Shown here: piece after piece, positions 34,302-43,942 of the stretch
Numbering within the stretch: the stretch's first letter is position 1
Layout of the letters: the number at the start of each line of letters is the position of its first letter
Origin: Ilyomonas sp965247435
GTDB taxonomy: Bacteria; Bacteroidota; Bacteroidia; Chitinophagales; Chitinophagaceae
Direction of reading: 5' to 3'
Assembly: GCA_965247435.1 (NCBI GenBank)
Contig: OZ252019.1
Location: 4,340,001 to 4,404,000 of the forward strand
Length of the DNA stretch: 64,000 nucleotides
The notes under the pieces: model-generated
Told to the model about the DNA's origin: nothing
The model's input: the letters and a program-made list of their open reading frames with translations, nothing else
Database searches by the model: none
Translations under genes and position numbers: made by a program

Positions 34302-34571
34302 ATGAACATTTTTGTTTCCAACTTAGGCTTTCACATGGAAAGCAACGACCTGAAAGATATTTTTACGCCTTTTGGCGAGGTGACTACTGCTAAAGTAATT
34401 ATAGACCGGGAAACCAACAAAAGCCGCGGTTTTGGCTTTGTAGAAATGGATGATGATACGGCCGGTAATGAAGCCATTGCTAAACTAAACGGGCAGCTCA
34501 TTAATGGCAGGCCGATAAACGTAAACGTGGCAAGACCTAAAGAAAAAAGTAACAACCGGAACTTCCGGTAA
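34302..34571 (+). CDS. single RRM RNA-binding protein
   Basis: An 89-residue protein that is one RNA recognition motif and a short tail. RNP2 is IFVSNLGF (2-9) and RNP1 is SRGFGFVEM (44-52), with the aromatic residues that stack on RNA. The tail (ARPKEKSNNRNFR) is basic. Such proteins act in RNA folding and turnover in Bacteroidota and are frequently abundant. A clear intrinsic terminator follows 14 bases after the stop. Confidence 0.95.
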   Translation: MNIFVSNLGFHMESNDLKDIFTPFGEVTTAKVIIDRETNKSRGFGFVEMDDDTAGNEAIAKLNGQLINGRPINVNVARPKEKSNNRNFR

Positions 34572-34585
34572 TGGTATAATTTATT

Positions 34586-34619
34586 AGTAAAGGAGCACTG
34601 TTTCCGGTGCTCCTTTACT
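34586..34619 (+). terminator. intrinsic terminator of the RRM gene
   Basis: AGTAAAGGAGCAC and GTGCTCCTTTACT form a perfect 13-pair stem with an eight-base loop, directly downstream of the RRM stop. Confidence 0.85.
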
Positions 34620-34723
34620 CTTTTAAAAAACGGCTGGAATGAATGCCTGTTCACAACACTGATTAATGGTACAAGGTGCAGTTATATCATCAATCGCTCA
34701 TCGGTTACAGTAAAATCGTATTC

Positions 34724-35011
34724 ATGAATTTTCGGAAAGAAAACCTGTTAAGAGACAATTATAGCTGGTCAAACGAAGGCAGTACTGAGTTTTCGAAAAA
34801 CAGCAGTCCCAGCCGTAAACTTTTTGACCGCTGCAGCGGCGATTGCGTACTAAGCATGATTAATATGTTTGATTCGCTGGTAGCTGCCCTGACAGTTGCA
34901 GACGGGCAACGGATAGAAACGCTGCTGCTGAACGAATTACCCTTTGATGTAAGGAGTGAAATGTCGGTCTTTAACTGGCTGAAAGAAAAATACCTGTACG
35001 CCTGGAGTTAA
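34724..35011 (+). CDS. hypothetical protein
   Basis: A 95-residue soluble protein. The frame opens at 34676, but MNFRKENLLRDNYSW from ATG 34724 looks like the real start. The middle (RKLFDRCSGDCVLSMINMFDSLVAALTVADGQRIETLLLNELPFDVRSEMSVFNWLKEKYLY) is helical. No family recognised. A GC-rich near-palindrome (35017-35036, ATTAAGCC / GGCCTTAAT) lies just after the stop. Confidence 0.5.
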   Translation: MNFRKENLLRDNYSWSNEGSTEFSKNSSPSRKLFDRCSGDCVLSMINMFDSLVAALTVADGQRIETLLLNELPFDVRSEMSVFNWLKEKYLYAWS

Positions 35012-35263
35012 CAATGATTAAGCCGGCCGGCCTTAATAAATATGGCGCCGCCCATATTACTGTTTGTAATCAACTGCTTCTTTTCCTGTTATTAAAGTAT
35101 TTTCCCGCTTCCGGGAGAACCAGTAAACCCACCCCTTTTCAACGATTACTGCCTATATACCTGTAAGCAGATCCATCATCTGCAAAGAAATCATAATCGG
35201 TTTTACTTTATATTGTACATTTAGTGCCTCCAAACCATTTACTATCTACAAATTAAATTGACT

Positions 35264-38200
35264 ATGCGTTCAAAAAACTACTCTATTCTTTTTTGTGCTG
35301 TATTGACCCTTTTATTATGCGTTCAGCAATCAAGGGCACAGGTGAACAAGGAAACATTGCGGCAGATAGAAGCGCTGCTGCAGGAAAAAAAATTAAGAAC
35401 GCCGGCAGAGCAGAAAATTGATTCGCGGCTGCTGCAGGCGGTCAGGGAAAAACTTGGCCAGCAAATGGCTAACGGCATTAACCTCGAGCCTGCCGATGTG
35501 AAAGCAGATAAACTTGGTAACCTGGACGTTGACATCAGGGCGGATGTTACGGATGAATTGCTTGTAAAAATTGAGAAATTAGGCGGTAAAATTATTTTTC
35601 CTTCTGCAGAATACCATACCCTTAGGGCAACTATTAATCTTTCAATGGTAAAAGCAATTGCCGCTTTCCCGGAAGTTAAGTTTATTGAACCTGCTGCACT
35701 TATGGAAACGGTAGGCGAAAACAAACTGAAAACCCAGACAAAAGTTGCGGACAAACAAGGCAATACCACCAGATCCAAAGAATTGATTAAAGCGCATGAA
35801 GCAGCCGTGCGGAAACAACTAATAAGCTATCTGCAAAGCCAGGGCAGCCTGGAGCCTGCTGTTACCAGTGCTGAAACGGTACCGGTAATTTCGGAAGGCG
35901 ACCGCACACACCGCGCCGACGACACGCGCAACACATTTGGCTATTCCGGTGAAGGCATTAAAATTGGTGTATTATCCAACAGCTATAATGCACAAAACGG
36001 CGCTCCTGCTGACGTAGCCAGCGGCGATTTGCCGGGCGCAACCAATCCGTTTGGCAATAAAACCGCCGTAACAGTAGTGCAGGATTATAAAGTACAAAAG
36101 CCGGATGATGAGGGCCGCGCTATGCTGCAGATTGTGCACGACCTCGCACCTAAAGCAAAACTTTATTTTGCAACTGCAAGCCCTACGGAAGCAGCCTTTA
36201 CCACCAATATTAAAAAACTGCGCTTTACGTATGGCTGCGATATTATTATAGATGACGTGTCTTACTCCGATGAGCCTGCTTTTCAGGATGGTATTGTGGC
36301 ACAGGCTGTAAATAGTGTAACCGCCGACGGCGCTATGTATTTCTCTTCTGCCGGCAATGCAAATTCGCTTGCAAAAGGCACTTCCGGTGTGTTTGAAGGC
36401 GACTTTAACGATGCAGGTTCGCTTGCGTTTGGCGGTGGCACCAAGAGCGGAACGATCCATAATTTCGGCACTGTATCATCACCCATTAACGGCAACGTTA
36501 TTACTGTAGTCGGCAATTTTTACAGTCTGGACTGGAGCGATCCGGCTGGCGGCTCTGCTAATGATTACGATCTTTTTTTGGTAAAAGCCAATGGCACCGT
36601 CAAAGCATCTTCTACCAATGTACAACGGGGCACACAAAATCCGTTTGAATTTATAGCTGCTAAAGCGCTGGTTGCAGGCGACCGGCTTGTAGTTTTTAAA
36701 ACAACAGCGGCACAAAAAAGAGCTTTTCGCATAAGTACCAATCGTGGTAGTTTAACTATTGGTACAAACGGCCAGACACATGGACATTCCTCTGCAGCGG
36801 CAGCGTTTTCTGTAGCCGCTACACCGGCAGCTTCCCCGTTTGGCGATCCCGGCTCCCCGGCCGGGCCTTATCCCAATGCCTTTTCAACAGCTAATAAAGT
36901 AGAAAACTTCTCCTCAGATGGCCCGAGGCGTATCTTCTTTAATGCAGATACAACGGCGGTAACGCCCGGCAACTTTTTGTTTGCCACCAACGGCGGCCTT
37001 ACGCGTGCAAAGCCGGACGTTACGGCGGCCAATGGCGTTTCTACTACTTTTCCTTCCGCTACCGGCCTTAACCCTTTCTTCGGCACTTCCGCAGCGGCGC
37101 CACATGCCGGCGCTATTGCCGCCCTGCTAAAATCGGCCGACCCAACCCTTACACCGGCACAGATAAGAACCCTGCTTACTACTACTACAGCGGATGTAGA
37201 AGCAAGTGGCTACGACAATGTAAGCGGCTTTGGCATTCTGCAGGCCTACCAGGCTATGCAGGCCTTGAGCCCTGTGCCATTGGCTAATGTGACTTTAGAC
37301 AGTACATTTATCACCGAAGGCACAACCGCTAACCACAATGGCGTGGTAGAGCCCGGCGAGGGCGGTAAGATAGTGGTGAAACTGAAAAACGTTTCGCTCG
37401 TAGCCGCCACTGCCGTAAACGGAACTTTAACGACTTCTACCGCCGGCGTTACCATCACCCAGAACACCGCTACTTTCGGAAGAATAAACGCGAATGGCGG
37501 TTCGGTTAAAAATACTGCGGCGCCTTATACTTTTACAATAGATAATTCGGTTACCTGCGGCACCGTAATCAACTTTTTCTTAACCGTAAAATATACCGGT
37601 GGCAAATCGCCGTCCAGGGTATTTGAGTTCACCTATAATGTAGGTGCACAGCCTTACAAAAACCTCGTTGCTACTTTAGGCTCACCTGTTGCCGGGCCAA
37701 CTTATACAACAGCTACCGGTACGCAAAAAGGACGCTTAAGCCGCGGTGCAGCCGGTTCAGTCTGTGGCACTTTGTTACCAAACCCGGGCATACTCACATC
37801 GGCAGGTCTGGACCTGCGCAGGTACGATGCTTACACATTCACCAACACCAGCGCCGTAAGCCAGTGCGTAACTACTATTATGAATGCAGACAGCGGCCTC
37901 AACCTGTATTGTGTTGCCTACAACGACAGCGGTTTTGTGCCGGCTTCGCCTGATAAGCATTTCCTGGCAGATCCGGGACAATCTGCCAATACCCAGACAT
38001 ACAGCTTTAATGTTGCCGCCGGCAAATCTTTTACAGTAGTTGTGCATGAAGTAAACAGCGGAACGCTTACCGGCACACCTTATAACCTGAATGTATCGCT
38101 TAGCAATTGCAGCGCTGCCCCCGCAGCAATGCCGGTTGCACAACTTGCAGCAGAATCAGCGCTTACAGCGCAGGCAACAGGTGTAACCCTTTCGCCAAAT

Positions 38201-38404
38201 CCTGCTTCCACGTATGTAAATATTTTTTCAAAAAGCAGTATGCAGCAAATTCAATTGCTGGGCCCTACCGGGCAGGTTTTAAAAACCATTACAACCAATG
38301 CAAACAGCTATCGCCTGACTACTGCAGGTTTGGCTGCCGGCCAGTATATTGTACGTATCGAAACAACCGCAGGTGTGATGAACCAAAAATTCATTAAACA
38401 GTAA
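35264..38404 (+). CDS. S8-like secreted serine peptidase with T9SS domain
   Basis: A 1046-residue exported protein. A signal peptide (to about residue 28, CVQQSRAQ) is followed by a pro-region (about 30-200), a subtilase-like core (210-665), an Ig/CARDB-like region, a pre-peptidase-type domain and a type IX sorting domain (VTLSPNPASTYVNIFSKSS to the end). The serine motif is FFGTSAAAPHAGAIAAL. The Asp position reads IKIGVLSNSYNAQ, with Asn where relatives have Asp, and the His region reads DEGRAMLQIVHDLAPKA instead of HGTHVAG. It may be an atypical or inactive protease. The start is ATG 35264 (the frame opens two codons earlier at TTG). A terminator follows. Confidence 0.85.
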   Translation: MRSKNYSILFCAVLTLLLCVQQSRAQVNKETLRQIEALLQEKKLRTPAEQKIDSRLLQAVREKLGQQMANGINLEPADVKADKLGNLDVDIRADVTDELLVKIEKLGGKIIFPSAEYHTLRATINLSMVKAIAAFPEVKFIEPAALMETVGENKLKTQTKVADKQGNTTRSKELIKAHEAAVRKQLISYLQSQGSLEPAVTSAETVPVISEGDRTHRADDTRNTFGYSGEGIKIGVLSNSYNAQNGAPADVASGDLPGATNPFGNKTAVTVVQDYKVQKPDDEGRAMLQIVHDLAPKAKLYFATASPTEAAFTTNIKKLRFTYGCDIIIDDVSYSDEPAFQDGIVAQAVNSVTADGAMYFSSAGNANSLAKGTSGVFEGDFNDAGSLAFGGGTKSGTIHNFGTVSSPINGNVITVVGNFYSLDWSDPAGGSANDYDLFLVKANGTVKASSTNVQRGTQNPFEFIAAKALVAGDRLVVFKTTAAQKRAFRISTNRGSLTIGTNGQTHGHSSAAAAFSVAATPAASPFGDPGSPAGPYPNAFSTANKVENFSSDGPRRIFFNADTTAVTPGNFLFATNGGLTRAKPDVTAANGVSTTFPSATGLNPFFGTSAAAPHAGAIAALLKSADPTLTPAQIRTLLTTTTADVEASGYDNVSGFGILQAYQAMQALSPVPLANVTLDSTFITEGTTANHNGVVEPGEGGKIVVKLKNVSLVAATAVNGTLTTSTAGVTITQNTATFGRINANGGSVKNTAAPYTFTIDNSVTCGTVINFFLTVKYTGGKSPSRVFEFTYNVGAQPYKNLVATLGSPVAGPTYTTATGTQKGRLSRGAAGSVCGTLLPNPGILTSAGLDLRRYDAYTFTNTSAVSQCVTTIMNADSGLNLYCVAYNDSGFVPASPDKHFLADPGQSANTQTYSFNVAAGKSFTVVVHEVNSGTLTGTPYNLNVSLSNCSAAPAAMPVAQLAAESALTAQATGVTLSPNPASTYVNIFSKSSMQQIQLLGPTGQVLKTITTNANSYRLTTAGLAAGQYIVRIETTAGVMNQKFIKQ

Positions 38405-38430
38405 AGTTGCTTTATATAAATAAGATTTTA

Positions 38431-38464
38431 AAAATCCCTTGCTTTGTGGCAGGGGATTTTTTTT
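38431..38464 (+). terminator. intrinsic terminator of the S8-like gene
   Basis: AAAATCCC, TTGC, a short loop, GGCA and GGGGATTTTTTTT give a stem with one mismatch and a run of eight T. Confidence 0.8.
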
Positions 38465-38628
38465 ACTGATAAACAGGCAGTTATTTCCCTTAATTAACTT
38501 AGGGAGTTTAGGATAGCAAAAAGGTGAGCGCAAATAAATAAAGCTGCCTGAACCGGCAAAAGCAGTTGTTTTTTATACGCAATATTGCACAACTTTGTTA
38601 GCCTATGATTACTGCTGAAAAACACCCG

Positions 38629-41382
38629 ATGCGCTATTGCAGGCTGTCCTTCTTTTTGTTAATGTTTCTTACTACATGCGTGGCCAGCCAACTGCCGGCG
38701 CAGCAAACTATAATTCAATATTTATCAGGCACCGACAAAGACCACACCGTGCAGTGGAATTTTATGTGTACGAGGGGCCGCAACAGCGGTACGTGGAGCA
38801 CTATACCGGTACCTTCCTGCTGGGAAATGCAGGGCTTCGGCACGTACAACTATTACCAGGATGCAGTAAACCCGGAGGAGCAGGGCTTTTATAAGTATCG
38901 CTTTACGATATCACCGCAACAGCGGGGCAAGCGGATTTTTATTGTTTTCGATGCCGCGATGACGGATACAGAAGTAAAGATCAACGGCAAACTTGCGGGT
39001 CCTGTTCACCAGGGTGGATTCTATCAGTTCAAATATAATATTACGGATTTAGTAAAATTTGATGCAGCCAACCTGTTAGAAGTAACTGTTAGTAAAAAGT
39101 CGGCTAATAACTCTATCAACCGCGCGGAGAGGCAGGCCGACTTCTGGCTGTTTGGCGGCATCTTCAGGCCGGTATATTTAGAAATAGTTCCGCCAAGATT
39201 TATTGAAAGAATAGCCATTGATGCAAGGGCAAACGGCGATTTCAACATGCAGGTGTTCAGCAATAAAAACAGCAGCCAAACAATAGAAGCACAAGTGTAT
39301 GACCTGGCCGGGAAGCTCATAGATAAAGCTTTTCAGCTATCCGCCGGTGATAGCATATTACATCACCATTTTACCAATATTAAGTTATGGAACCCGGAAG
39401 CGCCCAATCTTTACAACGTACTTGTTTCTATTAAAGAAGGCACCAAAATAATTCATACGATCAAACAACGCTTTGGTTTTCGCACTGCTGAACTGCGGGA
39501 AGAAGACGGCTTTTATGTGAATGGTAAAAAGGTAATTTTTAAAGGGGTTTGCCGCCACAGCGAGTGGCCCGAAACAGGACGCACCCTCAGCCGCGCCGTT
39601 CATCTATTAGACATCAAACTGATGAAAGACATGAACATGAACGCCGTTCGCATGAGTCATTATCCGCCCGACAAAGAATTTTTAGACCTCTGTGACAGCC
39701 TTGGATTATTTGTGCTGGATGAACTCACCGGCTGGCAAAAATCGTATGATACCACTACCGCAAAAAGACTGGTGAAAGAACTGATTGTACGCGATGTAAA
39801 CCATCCGGGTATTGTTATCTGGGATAATGGCAACGAAGGTGGCTGGAACCGTGGCGTGGATAACGACTATGCTTTATACGATCCGCAGAAGCGCCTGGTG
39901 ATTCATCCCTGGGAACGGTTTAACGGCACTAATACGAAGCACTACCCCGATTTTAAATACGTGCAAAACGAAGTAGCCAATGCAAAGGAAGTATTCTTCC
40001 CAACCGAGTTTATGCATGGCTTGTTTGATGGCGGGCAAGGCGCTGCGCTGGAAGATTTCTGGAACGAAATGATGAAGCATCCACATGCAGCAGGCGGATT
40101 TTTATGGTCGTTTCATGATGAAGGAATCGTGCGCACCGACCGGCACGACAGCATTGATGTGGCCGGTAATGCTGCACCCGACGGCATTGTAGGTCCGCAC
40201 CGCGAAAAGGAAGGCAGCTACTATACCATCAAAGAATTGTGGAGCCCGGTATATATCGAAACAAAGGACATTGCTCAAAACTTTACCGGTAAAATTGAAG
40301 TAGAAAACCGCTACCTCTACACCAATCTCGACAAAATAAAATTTCAGTGGCAGGCAGTGGTATATCCTGCTGCATACGATAAGAAAACGGCATTGAAGAT
40401 TGTAAAGAAAGGAACGGTGAACGGACCATCTGTTGCACCGGGCGAAAAAGGAATATTGGATCTTTCTTTACCATCGGCAGATTTAAAAGCGCAAGCTTTT
40501 TATTTAACAGCATACGGCCCGAACGGCGATACGGTTTGTACCTGGAGCTGGCCGGTTGCATCTGCTGAAAAATTTGTACAGTCCATGCCTCCGTTTGCGC
40601 CGCCCTCCGCCATTACCACCAAAGAAGATAATAGCACCCTAACGGTTATATGTGATGGCGTTGCGTACCGGTTTGAAAAGGCTACCGGGTTTCTGCAAAA
40701 AGTAGTTAACAGAAAAAAAGAAGTTTCGTTTGGCGGCGGCCCGGCCTTAGCAGGCAGCAAGGTAGCACTGACCAACTTTAAAAGCTATCAGCAAGGGCTT
40801 GATTACATAGTTGAACCTTCTTATAAAGGCGATAGCCTGAAAGTGAAATGGACCTTTCATTCGGTAATGCTTCCGAAGATGGAATACCGTTATCTTACCA
40901 GCGATTCTTCCGATTATATGGGTATCACATTCAATTATCCGGAAGAAAAAATTATGGGCATGAAGTGGCTGGGCCGAGGGCCTTACCGTGTATGGAAGAA
41001 CCGCCTGAAAGGCCAGCAGTCAGGCGTTTGGGAGAAAAAATACAATAACACGGTAACCGGCGAGAGCTGGAATTACCCGGAGTTTAAAGGCTGGTATGCT
41101 GAGGTATCCTGGGTGCAGGTGCAAAATAAAGAAAGCAATTTTACGGTGTACATCAATCAGCCCGGCAGCTATCTGGAAATGCTGCATCCGCAGCGGCCGA
41201 AAGCTGCCGGCAACGACAATACCAGCCCGCCTTTTCCCGACGGGAATGTTGGATTTATGCAGGGCATTTCTCCCATTGGTACCAAGTTTCAAAAGGCAGC
41301 AGTGATGGGGCCGCAAAGCGGAAAGAATGTGCGGCAGGGCAATGCACCGCTGAGCGGCGTTTTGTATTTCGACTTTAGATAA
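38629..41382 (+). CDS. glycoside hydrolase family 2 beta-galactosidase
   Basis: A 917-residue exported GH2 enzyme. After a signal peptide (MRYCRLSFFLLMFLTTCVASQ) come the sugar-binding jelly roll (about 45-190), an immunoglobulin-like domain, the TIM barrel (about 290-585) and a C-terminal beta-galactosidase small-chain domain (about 650-910, with YRFEKATGFLQKV and MKWLGRGPYRVWKNR). The acid/base is E403 in WDNGNEGGWN and the nucleophile is E460 in PTEFMHGLFDGG. It should cleave beta-galactosides outside the cytoplasm. The frame opens at 38605; 38629 gives the better signal peptide. It converges with the GH1 gene but is not in its operon. Confidence 0.9.
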   Translation: MRYCRLSFFLLMFLTTCVASQLPAQQTIIQYLSGTDKDHTVQWNFMCTRGRNSGTWSTIPVPSCWEMQGFGTYNYYQDAVNPEEQGFYKYRFTISPQQRGKRIFIVFDAAMTDTEVKINGKLAGPVHQGGFYQFKYNITDLVKFDAANLLEVTVSKKSANNSINRAERQADFWLFGGIFRPVYLEIVPPRFIERIAIDARANGDFNMQVFSNKNSSQTIEAQVYDLAGKLIDKAFQLSAGDSILHHHFTNIKLWNPEAPNLYNVLVSIKEGTKIIHTIKQRFGFRTAELREEDGFYVNGKKVIFKGVCRHSEWPETGRTLSRAVHLLDIKLMKDMNMNAVRMSHYPPDKEFLDLCDSLGLFVLDELTGWQKSYDTTTAKRLVKELIVRDVNHPGIVIWDNGNEGGWNRGVDNDYALYDPQKRLVIHPWERFNGTNTKHYPDFKYVQNEVANAKEVFFPTEFMHGLFDGGQGAALEDFWNEMMKHPHAAGGFLWSFHDEGIVRTDRHDSIDVAGNAAPDGIVGPHREKEGSYYTIKELWSPVYIETKDIAQNFTGKIEVENRYLYTNLDKIKFQWQAVVYPAAYDKKTALKIVKKGTVNGPSVAPGEKGILDLSLPSADLKAQAFYLTAYGPNGDTVCTWSWPVASAEKFVQSMPPFAPPSAITTKEDNSTLTVICDGVAYRFEKATGFLQKVVNRKKEVSFGGGPALAGSKVALTNFKSYQQGLDYIVEPSYKGDSLKVKWTFHSVMLPKMEYRYLTSDSSDYMGITFNYPEEKIMGMKWLGRGPYRVWKNRLKGQQSGVWEKKYNNTVTGESWNYPEFKGWYAEVSWVQVQNKESNFTVYINQPGSYLEMLHPQRPKAAGNDNTSPPFPDGNVGFMQGISPIGTKFQKAAVMGPQSGKNVRQGNAPLSGVLYFDFR

Positions 41383-41460
41383 AGAAGTGTGGCAAAGTGT
41401 GAATGGAGTTGCAAACACATAAACCGATTGGTAAAAAAGAAAAATTCTTTCGGATGAACG

Positions 41461-42813
41461 TTAACTATAAAAATTGTCAGCCGCTAAAAACCGGCTATAC
41501 CACTTGCCGGAAGATTTTATAATTCTTTGCTGTGTTTCAAAATTTACATATACCAGCCCGAAGCGCGGACGATAGCCTTCCGCCCACTCAAAATTGTCCA
41601 TGAAACTCCAGATAAAATAGCCGTTTACCGGAACTCCTTCCTGCCTGGCCTTTAGCACCTGGTGTAAGTGCTGCTGTATGTAACGGATGCGTCTGCAATC
41701 ATTGATTACGCCGTCTATCAGATCGTCCGGAAAAGCAGCACCATTTTCTGTGACGATTATTTCTTTTACACCTTTGTACGCTGCAAATTTTTGCAGCATC
41801 TTATAAATACATTCAGGATATACTTCCCAATTCATCTGTGTTGTTTCTACATTCCGCTTACTGGCCTTAATTATTTTTGCATTGATGTACGGCATAAAAT
41901 AGCTATGCTTTACTATTTCCCGTGTATAGTTTTGTATGCCTATAAAATCCATATCAAAGCGGAGCTTCGCTTCATCACCCTGCTGCACGTACTTTTCCAA
42001 CTGCTGCAAAACGGGCAGGTCCTGTACCGGGTAACCCAAACCCAACAGGGGCTCAATAAAGGTCCGGTTGAGCAGCGCATCGGTTTTTTGCGCAGCCCGT
42101 ATGTCGTCTTCGCTATTACTGAATGGCTCTACGAGCGAGCAGGAAAAAGTAGTGCCTACTTTGCTGTGCGGCAGCACTGCTTTAACAGCTCTTGCACCTT
42201 CCGCCTGGCAAAGCGCGGCATGATGCGCAGCGCTTAAAAAATTTGCCAAACCTCTTTTGCCCGGTGCATGAATGCCCATAAAATAACCGGCGCCGGTAAA
42301 TACCATTGGCTCGTTCAGAACCATCCAGTGCTTTACCCGGTCGCCAAAATATTTTGCACAACATTCTGCAAACCGGCAAAACCAGCCTACCATATCACGG
42401 TTGGTCCAGCCGCCCCTTTTTTCCAGTTCGTATGGCAGGTCCCAGTGATAAAGCGTAATCCAGGGCTCCATTTCCAGCTCGAGGCAAAAATCAATCATGC
42501 GGTTGTAGAAGTCAACGCCTTCCTTATTAACGGGTCCGGTGCCTTTTGGAAACAACCTGCTCCAGGAAACAGAAAATCTATAATTCGGTATATGCAGGCT
42601 CCGCATCAGCACCAGGTCCTGCGTATAGCGGCGGTAAAAATCGCAGGATACATTGGCATTCTGGTTATCTGTAATTTTACCCTTTGTATTGGCAAAGACA
42701 TCCCAGATAGACAAGCCCTTTCCGGCAGTGTTATAAGCGCCTTCAATCTGGTAAGCGGCCGTAGAAACGCCCCATTTAAAATCTTTCCCAAATGCAGTTT
42801 TTGATATTTCCAT
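41461..42813 (-). CDS. glycoside hydrolase family 1 beta-glucosidase
   Basis: A 450-residue GH1 enzyme without a signal peptide, so cytoplasmic. The acid/base is E168 in WMVLNEPMVFT and the nucleophile is E356 in IIVTENGAAF. The family start (FKWGVSTAAYQIEGAYN) and end (FIWSFMDNFEWAEGYRPRFGLVYVNF) are complete. It hydrolyses beta-glucosides or related beta-glycosides. It lies three bases after a glycosyltransferase gene, so the two are co-transcribed; this may mean it acts on a glycolipid or glycoside made by that transferase. Confidence 0.95.
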   Translation of the reverse strand: MEISKTAFGKDFKWGVSTAAYQIEGAYNTAGKGLSIWDVFANTKGKITDNQNANVSCDFYRRYTQDLVLMRSLHIPNYRFSVSWSRLFPKGTGPVNKEGVDFYNRMIDFCLELEMEPWITLYHWDLPYELEKRGGWTNRDMVGWFCRFAECCAKYFGDRVKHWMVLNEPMVFTGAGYFMGIHAPGKRGLANFLSAAHHAALCQAEGARAVKAVLPHSKVGTTFSCSLVEPFSNSEDDIRAAQKTDALLNRTFIEPLLGLGYPVQDLPVLQQLEKYVQQGDEAKLRFDMDFIGIQNYTREIVKHSYFMPYINAKIIKASKRNVETTQMNWEVYPECIYKMLQKFAAYKGVKEIIVTENGAAFPDDLIDGVINDCRRIRYIQQHLHQVLKARQEGVPVNGYFIWSFMDNFEWAEGYRPRFGLVYVNFETQQRIIKSSGKWYSRFLAADNFYS

Positions 42814-42816
42814 GAA

Positions 42817-43893
42817 TTAGCTTGTTAGGTGCCCAAGCAACTTGTTCAACAGAAGAATTCTGAATTTTTTAAACGTATGAATGGGCTTTGCCGGCTTTAA
42901 TGCGATGGCATGATATTGTTGTATAAGTGTTGCAATGATTTCTTTGGTTTCATCGGGATAATCTACCGCTATCAGTTCCTGACTGCGCAGCCAGCGCTTT
43001 ATTTTATCGCCATGCTTTTTTTTCAAACTTTTTATTACCGGCACGCCCATCTTCTTCAATGCGGCGGCATTGCACTGCTGCTCGTACTGGCCCTTCATCG
43101 GTATCACCATCAGCTTTTTTTGCAGGTACAGAGCTTCGGCAGGCGTTTCAAAGCCAGCGCCGCACAACACGCCTTCCGCCGCCGCCATACTTTCTATAAA
43201 AGCTTCGTTGTATATGGGCTGTATAGTAATATTTTGTTGGGTAAACTTTGTTTTGTTGTGCTTGGAAAAAACCTGCCAGTGTGTACTTTTAAACTGCGAC
43301 AATACTTTAATGATCCGCTTATCGTCGTAAGCCGGCAGATATACGGTATAGTGACCCTTATTGGTAGCTGCCAAAGCTCTTACCTGCTGGCGGATGACCG
43401 GTGTGAAAATGTGGTCGTCATAGTTTTTAAAGTGAAAGCCATATTGCATGGTTACCGGCGCATAATACTTGAGCAAGGCAGTGCCGGCAAGGTCAATATG
43501 CCCAGGTTTCGGAACGTGCGGATTCAATACGGCCGCCTGGTGGCTTAGCCCCATACACACCTTGCGCCGGAGTATGCAGGCCCAGGCGCTCACCGGTTCA
43601 AAGTCGTTTATTACAAGATCATAATCTTCTACCGGCAGGCTTTTTATTTCCTGCCATAATTGTTTCAGTTTACTCTTTTTATAAGTAGCTATAAGATCTA
43701 CGCCGCCATTTTTACCAAACACAAAACTTAAGCCTTTGCATTTGTAGGTAACAGGATAGCCAAGATCCACATCCGCCTGTGTACCGCTTACCAATATAGC
43801 TACTGTTCCCTGCTGCTCAAGATGTGGAATAATATCTCTTGCCCTGCTTAAATGCCCATTGCCGGTGCCCTGGATGGCATACAAAATCTTCAT
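42817..43893 (-). CDS. glycosyltransferase (GT28/MurG-like fold)
   Basis: A 358-residue GT-B type transferase. The N-terminus MKILYAIQGTGNGHLSRARDIIPHL is the acceptor-side motif of MurG/UDP-glucuronosyltransferase-like enzymes and the C-terminal half carries the donor motif (MAAAEGVLCGAGFETPAEALYLQKKLMVIPMKGQYEQQCNA). It should transfer a sugar from a nucleotide sugar to a lipid or small acceptor. It is second in a leftward operon, 49 bases after the LpxH-like gene and 3 bases before GH1, which hints at lipid or envelope glycosylation. Confidence 0.85.
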   Translation of the reverse strand: MKILYAIQGTGNGHLSRARDIIPHLEQQGTVAILVSGTQADVDLGYPVTYKCKGLSFVFGKNGGVDLIATYKKSKLKQLWQEIKSLPVEDYDLVINDFEPVSAWACILRRKVCMGLSHQAAVLNPHVPKPGHIDLAGTALLKYYAPVTMQYGFHFKNYDDHIFTPVIRQQVRALAATNKGHYTVYLPAYDDKRIIKVLSQFKSTHWQVFSKHNKTKFTQQNITIQPIYNEAFIESMAAAEGVLCGAGFETPAEALYLQKKLMVIPMKGQYEQQCNAAALKKMGVPVIKSLKKKHGDKIKRWLRSQELIAVDYPDETKEIIATLIQQYHAIALKPAKPIHTFKKFRILLLNKLLGHLTS

Positions 43894-43942
43894 TGGCTCT
43901 ATAAAAATTCATGATTGAAAATGTAAGATAGTCAGGATCAGT

